From positions 4,029,618 to 4,093,617 of the forward strand of contig NZ_CP030848.1 in NCBI RefSeq assembly GCF_008274825.1: DNA of 64,000 nucleotides, written 5' to 3'. The stretch is from Sphingobacterium hotanense (GTDB taxonomy: Bacteria; Bacteroidota; Bacteroidia; Sphingobacteriales; Sphingobacteriaceae). Under the pieces are notes generated by a model. The model was not told where the DNA came from. It made no database searches and saw nothing but the letters and a program-made list of their open reading frames with translations. The translations under genes and the position numbers were made by a program. Positions 1 to 8,356 of this stretch are shown one piece after another (position 1 is the first letter of the stretch; each line of letters opens with the position of its first letter).

Positions 1-44
1 AAACAGATACCTGCAATTGATCGTATTATATTTCTTGTTTTCAT
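1..44 (-). CDS. SusD/RagB-family lipoprotein, N-terminal fragment (partial)
   Basis: Only the first 14 codons are inside the window. An ATG at 44-42 on the minus strand opens a frame reading MKTRNIIRSIAGIC, which has the basic start and hydrophobic run of a lipoprotein signal peptide. It follows the stop codon of the susC-type gene by 10 bp, and a GGGAGA stretch sits just before the ATG. In Bacteroidota the gene directly downstream of susC is nearly always susD, so the family is inferred from position; the fragment itself is too short to prove it. Confidence 0.5.
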   Translation of the reverse strand, partial: MKTRNIIRSIAGIC

Positions 45-54
45 TATTTCTCCC

Positions 55-3000
55 TTAAAAATCAAACTGAATACCTAATGTGAATTTCGAAGGCAATGGA
101 TAGCCATCTGCCATATCATATCCACGTCCATCTACGCGCTCGGCGTCAATTCCTGAGAATTTCTGTATCATCAACACGTTGTCCATTGAACCGTATAAAC
201 GAAGCGTATTTAATTTCGCGCGTTGCATCCATTCATGTTTTGAAGGATTAAAACGGTAAGTAAGATTCACGTTTTTAATACGGATATACCATCCCGGCTC
301 CATGAACATGGATTGTCCGGTTCTCCAGGTATAAAGAGCTAAATAAGGGTTAAATGCAGGATATTGTGCCACATCACCGTCTTGCTTCCAATAGCTATAT
401 TGCTCCATATCGCCGATTGAACGTCTAGCTAAGTCGAAAGGATTTCCATAGAAGAAGCTGTTAGACATACGTCGAGCGAAGGATTGGTTCATGATGTCTC
501 TGCCAAACGTGAATGTGGTCAGGATTTGTACCGAGAAATCTTTGTAGCTAAACAAGTTGGTAAAACCACCTACTACTTTCGGGTTTGGATCGCCAAAGAA
601 GGTACGGTCATCCTCTCCAATTGCATCAGAGATTTTATAATCCCCATTCACATCCACCCAATTTGCATAACCCGGCTTCAAAGTACCCCACTTAGTACTT
701 CCAACCGCTCCTGTGTAAGGATTGCTAATCAAGTTACTTTCCGAGCTAATCGCTCCATCCACTAAGAAACCATAGTACATATTCAAAGGCTTACCAACCA
801 CGTAAACGGCCTCACCATAATAGATATCACGATTGCCATTTGGCAATGCAGTTACCATATTCTTGTTAAATGCTAAGTTGATCGATGGTGTCCATTGGAA
901 TCCATCTTCTTTGTAGATTGCACGACCACCAACGTTCAGTTCCACACCGCTATTGCGTACGGATGCTGCATTGGTAAACGTGCTTAAGTAACCCGTATAT
1001 TCTGGAATAGTAATACTCAACATCTGACCCGATGTTTCGCGTGTATAGGCATCAATGTTGAAGAATAAGCGATTGCTGAATAAACTACCATCCAAACCTA
1101 AGTTCCAAGTAGCTGTTTCTTGCCATGTGATGTTATCGTTCGTGATACCCGCATAATTCGGGATAACTGCAGTTTGGCCCCCATAGGTAGGGACGGTGCC
1201 TGAACCTGGGTAAGATGCCTCGCCCGCTAAGTATGCATTGTAGCGGTCATAATCCGTAATACTTGACTCATCACCGGTGATACCCCAGCTACCTCTCAAC
1301 TTCAACTCGTTGATCCAGCCTGCTTGCGAAGCGAATTCCTCATTCGAAATAATCCAGCCTAAAGCCAATGAAGGGAAATTTCCCCATTTGTTGTTTTTCC
1401 CGAAACGAGAAGAAGCATCTTTTCTCCAAACCGCATCCAATAAATAGCGGTTATCATAATCGTAGTGAACAGCCCCCAAGAATGAAAGCTTAGAGTAGGT
1501 AGAAAGATCAGTATAGCCCGCTAAACCACCTGTTTTGATACCCTTGATCACTTGAATATTATCATTAGGAATGCCTGACCCCAAAAGGTACATACCGTTA
1601 TTCGTACGTGTTTCAAATTCATGGATCAAGTTGGCCGTAAAATTATGAACCTCCCCTAAAGTCTTCGTCCACAACAAGTTGTTGGTCAATAAATATTTTC
1701 TGTATTGTGTTGAAGTCGATTTACCAGCAGCCAAACCGTCATCGTTCATATAAGATGGTGAGAAGAAGTCGTTCTTTGCCGTCGAATAGTTGATAATGCT
1801 ACGCGTACTGAGGCGAAAATCATTTAAGAAGCTATAGCGCAATTCTCCTACGCCTGTTAAATCAAGGTTAATATTCTCATTACGTTGATGCTCGTAAGGG
1901 TTCAATATCCCATCTAATGTTTCATCAGAGAGTTGGTAAAGCGATGAATACATATCGATTGGGTTAATGCCGTAGACATTTCTATAAGATCCCTCCCGGA
2001 TATATTGTGTAGTTCCTCTACCCTCCTTTCTATTCATCGTCGACACTTTGAAGTTTGTCAACAACTCTAAATTCTTTGTAAAGTTGAAATTCACATTACT
2101 GGTAAATGAGTAGCGTTTAAATCCAGTATTGATAACCACCCCTTTTTCATTGTATAAACCACCGGAAATACGGTAGTTGATATTTTCTGTACCGCCAGAT
2201 ACCGAAAGGTCGTAGTTTTGGATTCCTCCCGGACGGAAAAATAGCTCCTGATAGTCTGTATTTCCGTTGAATGCTGGATTTAAACTATCCGTCAACATGA
2301 TCGGTAAGTTACCTTGTTGTGCATAGGTACCATAGTGGTATAAGAGCGCAAGCTTTTGATTGCGCTCAGCAACACCTAGCAACGTATTTAGCTTCTCGGG
2401 CTTCGTGATGTAGCCCTGGTAAACGTTCAAGCTAATTCTTGGTGTTCCTATACGACCGCGTTTTGTTTTTACAAGGATAACCCCATTATTCGCGCGCGCT
2501 CCGTATAGCGCTGCCGCCGATGCATCTTTCAATACGTCGACCGATTCGATATCGTTCGGGTTCAAGCTCGATAAGAAGTTGGTTCCCGTTACGTTGTAAG
2601 CACGAACTTCATCATCAGCAATCGGCACCCCATCAATTACATAAAGCGGATTGCTCGTAATGTTTTCCGAATCAAACTGGCTACTCGAGCGTGGGATCGT
2701 TGAATTACCACGTATAACTAAGGAGGTCTTTACCCCAGGCATACCGGTAAAGTTCTGAACGTTTACCCCCGGCAGTTTACCTTGAAGCAAAACGTCAATA
2801 CTCGCTGCAGGAAGGTTTTCGATATCCTTCGCCGTCACACTGGAAATAGAACCTGTAGTTTTTCTACGGTCAATCGTCGTATAACCCGTAACGATCGTTT
2901 CCTCTAAGACGTTAGAAGACTCCTCCATCGTTACATTAATTCTAGTGCGGTTTTCCACAGGAACTTCCTTGCGTTGATAACCCACTAGATCAAAAATAAG

Positions 3001-3234
3001 AACGTCGTTGCCAGCAACATTTACTTCAAAAGCACCGTTATTATCGGTAGCAACTAAAGATTTGTTACCTTTTTTCAGACGAATAGAAACGCCTGTTAAA
3101 GCACCGTTCTGATCTGATACAACACCCGTAACTTTAATTTGTCCTATGGCAGCGAAACTGCAACATAAGATGAGCAAAAAGGCGACAAAAATCCCTTTAA
3201 ACTCCAGAAAAGATCTGCGTAAATCTTGAATCAT
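55..3234 (-). CDS. SusC/RagA-family TonB-linked outer membrane protein
   Basis: A 1059-residue TonB-dependent outer-membrane transporter. A signal peptide ends near residue 32 (AIGQ), followed by a carboxypeptidase-regulatory-like domain (about 33-110: VTGVVSDQNGALTGVSIRL), a TonB-box-like ETIVTGYTT, the plug domain with the SusC signature DVLKDASAAALYGARANNG, and a long beta-barrel ending in the aromatic GIQFDF. SusC proteins import oligosaccharides or peptides captured by a SusD lid lipoprotein; the partner starts 10 bp downstream. The substrate cannot be read from this gene. Two LacI-type palindromes lie 109-156 bp upstream, which suggests control by a sugar-responsive regulator. Length is normal for the family. 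Confidence 0.93.
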   Translation of the reverse strand: MIQDLRRSFLEFKGIFVAFLLILCCSFAAIGQIKVTGVVSDQNGALTGVSIRLKKGNKSLVATDNNGAFEVNVAGNDVLIFDLVGYQRKEVPVENRTRINVTMEESSNVLEETIVTGYTTIDRRKTTGSISSVTAKDIENLPAASIDVLLQGKLPGVNVQNFTGMPGVKTSLVIRGNSTIPRSSSQFDSENITSNPLYVIDGVPIADDEVRAYNVTGTNFLSSLNPNDIESVDVLKDASAAALYGARANNGVILVKTKRGRIGTPRISLNVYQGYITKPEKLNTLLGVAERNQKLALLYHYGTYAQQGNLPIMLTDSLNPAFNGNTDYQELFFRPGGIQNYDLSVSGGTENINYRISGGLYNEKGVVINTGFKRYSFTSNVNFNFTKNLELLTNFKVSTMNRKEGRGTTQYIREGSYRNVYGINPIDMYSSLYQLSDETLDGILNPYEHQRNENINLDLTGVGELRYSFLNDFRLSTRSIINYSTAKNDFFSPSYMNDDGLAAGKSTSTQYRKYLLTNNLLWTKTLGEVHNFTANLIHEFETRTNNGMYLLGSGIPNDNIQVIKGIKTGGLAGYTDLSTYSKLSFLGAVHYDYDNRYLLDAVWRKDASSRFGKNNKWGNFPSLALGWIISNEEFASQAGWINELKLRGSWGITGDESSITDYDRYNAYLAGEASYPGSGTVPTYGGQTAVIPNYAGITNDNITWQETATWNLGLDGSLFSNRLFFNIDAYTRETSGQMLSITIPEYTGYLSTFTNAASVRNSGVELNVGGRAIYKEDGFQWTPSINLAFNKNMVTALPNGNRDIYYGEAVYVVGKPLNMYYGFLVDGAISSESNLISNPYTGAVGSTKWGTLKPGYANWVDVNGDYKISDAIGEDDRTFFGDPNPKVVGGFTNLFSYKDFSVQILTTFTFGRDIMNQSFARRMSNSFFYGNPFDLARRSIGDMEQYSYWKQDGDVAQYPAFNPYLALYTWRTGQSMFMEPGWYIRIKNVNLTYRFNPSKHEWMQRAKLNTLRLYGSMDNVLMIQKFSGIDAERVDGRGYDMADGYPLPSKFTLGIQFDF

Positions 3235-3342
3235 AAAAAGGCTTGTTAAATGTTAAGGTTTTGTTAATAATTCTGACGATAAAATTAAGTAGGCAAACAA
3301 GAATTACAATCAAAAAAACGCTGTCAGAATATCGCTACGCTG

Positions 3343-3360
3343 TTCGCAAACGTTTGCGAA
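3343..3360. promoter_or_regulatory. Perfect 18-bp palindrome, LacI-family-type operator
   Basis: TTCGCAAACGTTTGCGAA is a perfect palindrome with a central CG, the usual layout of LacI/GalR-family operators. It lies 109 bp upstream of the susC-type start codon. Regulator identity is inference; no LacI-type gene is in the window. Confidence 0.55.
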
Positions 3361-3376
3361 AAACTTTTTTAATCAA

Positions 3377-3390
3377 AGCAATCGATTGCT
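3377..3390. promoter_or_regulatory. Perfect 14-bp palindrome, LacI-family-type operator
   Basis: AGCAATCGATTGCT is a perfect palindrome 16 bp from the first one. Its core CAATCGATTG recurs upstream of the sugar MFS transporter (13228-13237), which supports a shared regulator. Confidence 0.5.
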
Positions 3391-3572
3391 CAATTTTCCT
3401 AAAATTGTAACAAAGTTGTTTTTATTGGTTAATAATTCATGAAAACTAACAGTGCATTCCTTAGAAAAATAAATTGCTATTGGGGATATAACATTAAATT
3501 AACCCAATACATTTTTACCCAACCTAATATTTGATGTATATTAGTAGCTTTTTCTAGCGTACAATATCCAGC

Positions 3573-6452
3573 ATGCAGCAAGGAACTACTTCATTGCCAT
3601 ATCGTTTAGTTTATTCATTGGGAAGACATCCTTACCTGGGATTTCTCATAGAACCGCACATTGTTCATTTGAATCAAAATGGTTCCTATTCCCTATCGTA
3701 TAAACGGGTATTCAGCAATACCGTCGATGAATTTGCAGCAGCGCTGGATGATCTAGACCATAAACTGATCAAACTACTAGATGAAATTGAACAAACCCAT
3801 ATCATCAAGCAGTTCCATAAAAAAGCAATCCGACCGGCAGATTACTTCAGCAAAATATTCGATCAAAACATTTACGATTATATCCGGCCCAAAATAGAGC
3901 AACGTATGCTCAGCTTCTTAAATCAGGTAGGCGATAAACCCTTATTCCTGATGAGCAAAGATGGTTATCCGGCAGAACAAGAATTACAGATAGCGCCAAA
4001 GACAACCTCCATTCTCTTCCATTTCCGACGCAACGACAACGAAACGCGATATTTCCCGACCTTAAAATACGACGGACATCGTATGGAGTTTATGTATAAG
4101 GATGCCGAAGTCATCGTGAACCAGCAGGCTTGGCTACTTTTGGATAATACTTTGTATCATTTCGACGAAGAGCTGGAAGGGAAAAAGTTGACTCCCTTTC
4201 TGAATAAGCGATTTATATCTATTCCGCGCAACACCGAAAAGAAGTACTTTGAAACTTTTGTGACCGGGCTTATCGAAAAGCATCATGTCTACGCGGAAGG
4301 CTTGGACATTATCACCTATAAAGAAAATGCAAGCCCCGAATTGCGAATCATATATAGCCCCGAGGGCGAAGCACAACTGCAGCTCTATTTTCAATATGGC
4401 GACTATACCTTTCCGGCAGGAGGAAATCATGCCATCACCGTAAAATATGTCCATCAGCCTGAAACGGATAGCCATAAATTCTATCGAATTAAGCGCTCCA
4501 CGGCATGGGAAGAAAAAAGAGAAGCCCTGTTAGAACAAATGGGACTACAGAAGGCTGATGCGCTCTTTAGTACTTTCAAACCAAAAGATATCGGGCTAGG
4601 TTTTAATCCATCAGCGATAGAATGGGTGAATGAGCATTTAGCAGAGCTTGAACAAGAAGGTTTTCACATCACACAAAGCCATAAGGAAAAGCGCTTCCTG
4701 ATTGGCAAGACTAGTATCAGTATAGAAATTGCCGAAGAAAATGATTGGTTCGATGTCAAAGCCATCGTGCGCTTTGGCCCCTACGAGATCCCATTTACCT
4801 CCCTTCGACAACATATCATCAATAAACAACAAGAGTTTGAGTTGCCAAACGGCGAGATTGCAATTATCCCGCAAGAGTGGTTCTCACAATATGAACACCT
4901 GTTTCAGTTTTCATCCAAGAAGGATGAAATCCGCCTTAACCGCGTACATATCGGTCTCTTAAATGATGTCAGCGAACATACAGAGGTCACGATGCAGCGA
5001 AAGTTGAATAAGCTGGGCGAATTTGATGAGATAGCCGATATCGAAGCGCCTAAGAAGTTCAAAGGTTCATTGCGCCCTTATCAAAAGGCTGGTTACAACT
5101 GGTTCCATTTCCTTCAAGAGTATCGATTCGGCGGACTCCTTGCCGACGATATGGGTTTAGGAAAGACCGTACAGACTCTTGCCCTGTTACAGCATCAAAA
5201 GGAACTGCTCGGCCCCAAGGATGCCAAGACCTCTTTATTGATTGTCCCAACCTCCCTAATTTTCAACTGGCAAAAGGAAGCCGAACGCTTTGTACCCAAC
5301 TTGCGCGTACATCTGCATACTGGTGGCAGCCGCAGCAAAGACAACTTCGCTTTCAGCCATTTCGACCTGATCATCACCACTTACGGGATTGCCCGAATCG
5401 ATGAGGAACTTCTTTCCGGATTCTTCTTCAACTATATTATCCTGGATGAAAGTCAGAACATCAAGAATCCGCGTTCTAAATCCTTCAGCTCGATAAAACA
5501 GCTCAAAAGCAAGCATAAGCTCGCCCTCAGCGGTACGCCTATTGAAAATAGCGTATTAGATATCTGGTCGCAAATGCACTTTGCCAATCCGGGTTTACTA
5601 GGCTCCTTCATCTATTTCCAGAAAGAGTTTGTGCAAGCTATAGAAAAGAAAAAGGATGAGGAGAAAGCACGTCGGTTGCAAGCCATTATCAAGCCCTTCG
5701 TGCTCCGACGTACAAAATCGCAAGTAGCAACAGAACTTCCGCCAAAATCGGAACAGATATTCTATTGTAGCATGTCGGACGAACAGCTTGAATATTACGA
5801 ACGCGTAAAATCGGAATACAGAAACGCATTGCTCGACGGAGCCTTCTCCGGAAAAGCATCGCAAATAGCCTTGCTTCAAGGATTGACGAAGCTTCGACAG
5901 CTTGCGAACCACCCTTCTATGATCGACCAAGGATACGACGGCGGATCCGGTAAATTTGACGCTGCCATCGAACTCATGGAGTCCATTATTAAAGAAGGAA
6001 ACAAGGTCTTGATCTTCTCCCAGTTCGTAAAACACTTACAGCTATTCCGCGACCACTTCGATAAGGAAAAGATTCGCTATGCCTACCTTGACGGATCGAC
6101 GTCAGACCGAAACGCTGCCGTTAAAGCATTTAAAGAAAATGAAGACATCCAAGTCTTCCTTATATCAATAAAGGCCGGCGGTGTCGGACTCAACCTCACC
6201 GAAGCCGACTACGTCTTTATCCTCGACCCCTGGTGGAACCCTGCCGTCGAACAACAAGCCATCGACCGTAGCCACCGCATCGGCCAAGTGAAAAATGTAT
6301 TTATCTATAAATTCATCAGCAAAGACAGCATCGAAGAAAAAATCCTCGCCCTCCAAGGCATGAAAAAATCGCTAGCAAGCTCCCTGATTACCACCGAAGA
6401 AAGCTTCGTAAAATCACTGAGCAAAGAAGATATTAGTGAGCTTTTTAGTTAG
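3573..6452 (+). CDS. SNF2/SWI-SNF-family DEAD/DEAH-box helicase
   Basis: A 959-residue ATP-dependent DNA translocase of the bacterial Snf2 group. The N-terminal half (about 1-490) is a variable region. The helicase core starts near residue 500 with LRPYQKAGYNWF, then Walker A DMGLGKTVQT (about 525-535), motif II DESQ (about 624), motif III SGTPIEN, LDGSTSDR in the second RecA lobe and motif VI QQAIDRSHRIGQ (about 894-905). Such enzymes remodel protein-DNA complexes; the precise role in Bacteroidota is not established. It is transcribed alone, divergent from susC, and followed by a GC-rich hairpin with a T-rich tail (6494-6520). All core motifs are intact. Confidence 0.93.
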   Translation: MQQGTTSLPYRLVYSLGRHPYLGFLIEPHIVHLNQNGSYSLSYKRVFSNTVDEFAAALDDLDHKLIKLLDEIEQTHIIKQFHKKAIRPADYFSKIFDQNIYDYIRPKIEQRMLSFLNQVGDKPLFLMSKDGYPAEQELQIAPKTTSILFHFRRNDNETRYFPTLKYDGHRMEFMYKDAEVIVNQQAWLLLDNTLYHFDEELEGKKLTPFLNKRFISIPRNTEKKYFETFVTGLIEKHHVYAEGLDIITYKENASPELRIIYSPEGEAQLQLYFQYGDYTFPAGGNHAITVKYVHQPETDSHKFYRIKRSTAWEEKREALLEQMGLQKADALFSTFKPKDIGLGFNPSAIEWVNEHLAELEQEGFHITQSHKEKRFLIGKTSISIEIAEENDWFDVKAIVRFGPYEIPFTSLRQHIINKQQEFELPNGEIAIIPQEWFSQYEHLFQFSSKKDEIRLNRVHIGLLNDVSEHTEVTMQRKLNKLGEFDEIADIEAPKKFKGSLRPYQKAGYNWFHFLQEYRFGGLLADDMGLGKTVQTLALLQHQKELLGPKDAKTSLLIVPTSLIFNWQKEAERFVPNLRVHLHTGGSRSKDNFAFSHFDLIITTYGIARIDEELLSGFFFNYIILDESQNIKNPRSKSFSSIKQLKSKHKLALSGTPIENSVLDIWSQMHFANPGLLGSFIYFQKEFVQAIEKKKDEEKARRLQAIIKPFVLRRTKSQVATELPPKSEQIFYCSMSDEQLEYYERVKSEYRNALLDGAFSGKASQIALLQGLTKLRQLANHPSMIDQGYDGGSGKFDAAIELMESIIKEGNKVLIFSQFVKHLQLFRDHFDKEKIRYAYLDGSTSDRNAAVKAFKENEDIQVFLISIKAGGVGLNLTEADYVFILDPWWNPAVEQQAIDRSHRIGQVKNVFIYKFISKDSIEEKILALQGMKKSLASSLITTEESFVKSLSKEDISELFS

Positions 6453-6493
6453 CTTATTTAGATATAAGATATTAGACATTAGATTTTAGAGCA

Positions 6494-6520
6494 GGGCGCC
6501 GATTAGGCGCCTTTCTTTTT
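6494..6520 (+). terminator. Rho-independent terminator of the SNF2 helicase gene
   Basis: GGCGCC-N5-GGCGCC hairpin followed by TTTCTTTTT, 42 bp after the helicase stop codon. It sits at the edge of the repeat element. Confidence 0.6.
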
Positions 6521-6688
6521 GTGGTTCATCCAACGGTGGAGGGATGTTTTGTTTTGAACTTTTGGTTTAGTAAGGAAAGTTTGTTTTGAAGGAAGGATAG
6601 CGTTGTCTTGAACCAGGAAAGGAAGGATAAAAGGATGAGCAGGATCTTGCATAGTTTTTAATGAGGGTATGGGCATCGTGCATTAAAA

Positions 6689-6710
6689 GAGACGTTTAGT
6701 GAAACGTATC
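6689..6710. repeat. GAGACGTTT palindrome, loop AGTG
   Basis: GAGACGTTT-AGTG-AAACGTATC, a 9-bp-arm palindrome with one mismatch. Same family as 6782-6803 and 51817-51838. Confidence 0.6.
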
Positions 6711-6781
6711 TATGCATTGGCATCCAATTGGCTTCTATACAATTTTGAACTATATAGGCGGTATTCGTGACGAATCGCGTA

Positions 6782-6803
6782 GAGACGTTTCACTAAACGT
6801 CTC
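6782..6803. repeat. GAGACGTTT palindrome, loop CACT
   Basis: Perfect 9-bp arms GAGACGTTT and AAACGTCTC around CACT, the reverse complement of the loop in the other two copies, so this copy is inverted relative to them. Confidence 0.65.
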
Positions 6804-6975
6804 CTATTAAAAAAATACAACCCATCATTCTATATGTCGCAATACCCGATCTTGCCAATCCTTGCATCCTTCCTTTGGTGGTATTCAAAACAACCTTTCC
6901 TTTCTTTCCTGTTTCAAAACAAGCTAACATCTAAAAGCCTCCTTTTAGACACTCCCCTTCTAAAGCCCTTTCAAA

Positions 6976-7035
6976 CCCAATGTATAACCCTTTCAAACCC
7001 AATTCAGAGCGGGTATGAAAGGGGTATACATTGGG
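6976..7035. repeat. Long hairpin repeat (CCCAATGTATA family), copy 1
   Basis: Arms CCCAATGTATAACCCTTTCA (from 6976) and TGAAAGGGGTATACATTGGG (to 7035) are reverse complements with one mismatch, around a loop that also contains AACCC and GGGT. A related hairpin is at 47861-47942. It has no T tail, so a repeat is more likely than a terminator. Confidence 0.65.
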
Positions 7036-7144
7036 TAAAGTAGGGTATTGACTAATTGCAGTATAGTAGCATCACAAAAAAACGCTAGAATTTCTCAAGG
7101 ACACTGAAAAAGCCTAAATTATTTAATAAGTCTTAAAGAAATGA

Positions 7145-7687
7145 CCCACTCTGAATAGTTTTAAAAATAATTATCCAAAAAATGCAGACCGAACTTCTGA
7201 AATGTCTGCAGGGTCTGTATATTTCTTAGTAGGTGGAGATATTCTAAATATGAAATCAAATGCAGAAAAAAGAGGAAGAGGTGAAAACTGGAGAAATGCA
7301 TGTGCTTTAAGAGTTTCTCTTGCTCTTAACAAATCAGGAATTAATATTCCTCACATACCGGATGTAACCTTTAGGGGTAAAGACATTAATGGTAAAGAGG
7401 CTTACTTTTCTATACGTGCAAGCGAACTTCATGTCTGGATGATGGAAGAATTCTATCATGGTAATAGAACCGATCTAACAAATGCTGATAGAGCAAATGC
7501 AAATGGGGATGGGTTTAAAAACAAGTTATTAGGCAAAGAAGGCATTTACATTATGATTCCTCAAAGGCCAGCTCCTCTTAATTTTGGAGCAAGTGGACAT
7601 GCTGGAATTTTCACCAATCCACCTTATACCGAATATTATTTTAATTTTCCTTATATTAAACATATAACATTATGGGAGTTACACTAA
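7145..7687 (+). CDS. Tae4-like type VI secretion amidase effector (possibly N-terminally frameshifted)
   Basis: Resembles the Tae4 family, DL-endopeptidase amidases that cut the peptide stem of peptidoglycan in rival cells. Seen directly, numbering from the first in-frame ATG (7202, 161 residues): VGGDI near residue 10, NACALRVSLALNKSG with the candidate catalytic Cys34, GKEGIYIM, SGHAGIF with candidate His133, and the C-terminal HITLWELH typical of the family. The family normally begins with RPS/T-F...NYP; here PTLNSFKNNYP is encoded in frame from 7145, upstream of the ATG and directly after a TGA (7142-7144), while an ATG at 7141 is out of frame. The true start is therefore damaged or non-standard. 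The gene is more AT-rich than its neighbours and follows a repeat cluster, consistent with transfer. No T6SS structural genes are in the window. Confidence 0.75.
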   Translation, partial: PTLNSFKNNYPKNADRTSEMSAGSVYFLVGGDILNMKSNAEKRGRGENWRNACALRVSLALNKSGINIPHIPDVTFRGKDINGKEAYFSIRASELHVWMMEEFYHGNRTDLTNADRANANGDGFKNKLLGKEGIYIMIPQRPAPLNFGASGHAGIFTNPPYTEYYFNFPYIKHITLWELH

Positions 7688-8205
7688 AACTAGGTTATTT
7701 GTCATTGATAATATGTTTACTTTTTGTTGAATGTAAAAGCAAAAAGAAGCAGACAAGTAATATTCCAGAAACGTCATCCGAAATCGGCAAATCTTTCTTT
7801 GATGAGATGGAAGCAATATTAACTAAAGAACAATGGATTGATGACTTTAAAAAAATAGCATATTATAAATTACTAAAACGAGGATATAAAAATGATCCTA
7901 AGCTTTTACATGAGCTGTTTGAAGTGGCTGATGTTTCACATTTTGAACCTTATTATGGAGATATTTATAGTTCAAGTTTCCAAAACATTGAAAGTCATAT
8001 GAAAAAAGAATATGACGATATCATACAAGATTCTATAGTTGTCAGTACAGCTTTCAGACCACATCCTGGAAAAAGGGTACTACTGAAAGCACTAAACTTT
8101 TATACTAGCGAGCTTTTGGATAGTCTGGCAAAGGAAGAATATAAAAAGTGGCAGAAACTTCCTAGAGAAAAAAGAGACTCTATTTATGGTTTAATTTCGG
8201 GATAA
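7672..8205 (+). CDS. Lipoprotein, probable immunity partner of the Tae4-like amidase
   Basis: A 177-residue protein I do not recognise by family. It starts inside the end of the amidase gene (16-bp overlap), so the two are translationally linked. Residues 1-20 form a signal peptide (LSLIICLLFVE) followed by Cys21, a plausible though atypical lipobox (Glu at -1), then a lysine-rich KSKKK and a mostly helical, charged mature part. Tae4 effectors are paired with periplasmic Tai4 immunity proteins; an overlapping exported gene fits that job, but I see no clear Tai4 sequence similarity. Low GC like the upstream gene. An alternative is an unrelated small lipoprotein carried on the same islet. Confidence 0.6.
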   Translation: MGVTLKLGYLSLIICLLFVECKSKKKQTSNIPETSSEIGKSFFDEMEAILTKEQWIDDFKKIAYYKLLKRGYKNDPKLLHELFEVADVSHFEPYYGDIYSSSFQNIESHMKKEYDDIIQDSIVVSTAFRPHPGKRVLLKALNFYTSELLDSLAKEEYKKWQKLPREKRDSIYGLISG

Positions 8206-8238
8206 GCATCCGTTTATCAGATGGACTGTGTAATAAAT

Positions 8239-8270
8239 AAGGAGCAGACAACAACGGTTTTCTGCTCCTT
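8239..8270 (+). terminator. Terminator after the effector/lipoprotein pair
   Basis: AAGGAGCAGA and TCTGCTCCTT form a perfect 10-bp stem with a 12-nt loop, 33 bp after the lipoprotein stop codon; the T tail is short. Confidence 0.55.
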
Positions 8271-8356
8271 ATTTAGCAATTGTCAATTCTAAAAGGGAAA
8301 TTTTTAAGTGTGCTTAATCCCTCCTAGCGCTTCTTATATAATTTTAAACTTACCTT

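Larger units (their letters stand above)
3235..3572. other. Divergent intergenic region with two palindromic operators
   Basis: A 338-bp gap between the divergently transcribed susC-type gene and the SNF2 helicase. It is AT-rich and contains two perfect palindromes (listed separately). I found no convincing TAnnTTTG promoter element on the susC side and no small reading frame. Confidence 0.6.
6457..6945. repeat. Multi-shell inverted-repeat element, copy 1 (MITE/REP-like)
   Basis: Non-coding element of about 490 bp. From outside inwards: an AT-rich shell (TTTAGATATAAGATATTAGA at the left, a degenerate CTAACATCTAAAAG at the right); a second shell with AGGAAAGGAAGGAT followed by GGATGAGCAGGATC on the left and its inverse GATCTTGCCAATCC-TTGCATCCTTCC on the right; and two central palindromes of form GAGACGTTT-N4-AAACGTCTC in opposite loop orientation (6689-6710 with loop AGTG and one mismatch, 6782-6803 with loop CACT). 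The same shells occur at 51693-52078. No transposase is inside. Confidence 0.65.
6453..7144. other. Long intergenic region made of structured repeats
   Basis: About 690 bp without a credible gene. It holds a terminator for the helicase gene, a nested inverted-repeat element (6457-6945) and a separate strong hairpin (6976-7035). The apparent 69-codon frame at 6834-7043 lies wholly in repeat DNA and is not supported. Confidence 0.7.

Noticed and set aside
4134..6356. Several antisense frames inside the SNF2 gene
   Set aside because: They are shadows of a strongly coding plus-strand gene with intact helicase motifs.
6834..7043. A 69-codon plus-strand frame
   Set aside because: It runs through the inverted-repeat element and the CCCAATG hairpin and has no coding character.
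7202..8205. A complete type VI secretion locus
   Set aside because: Only the effector-like gene and its partner are present; no tss, hcp or vgrG-like genes occur in the window.
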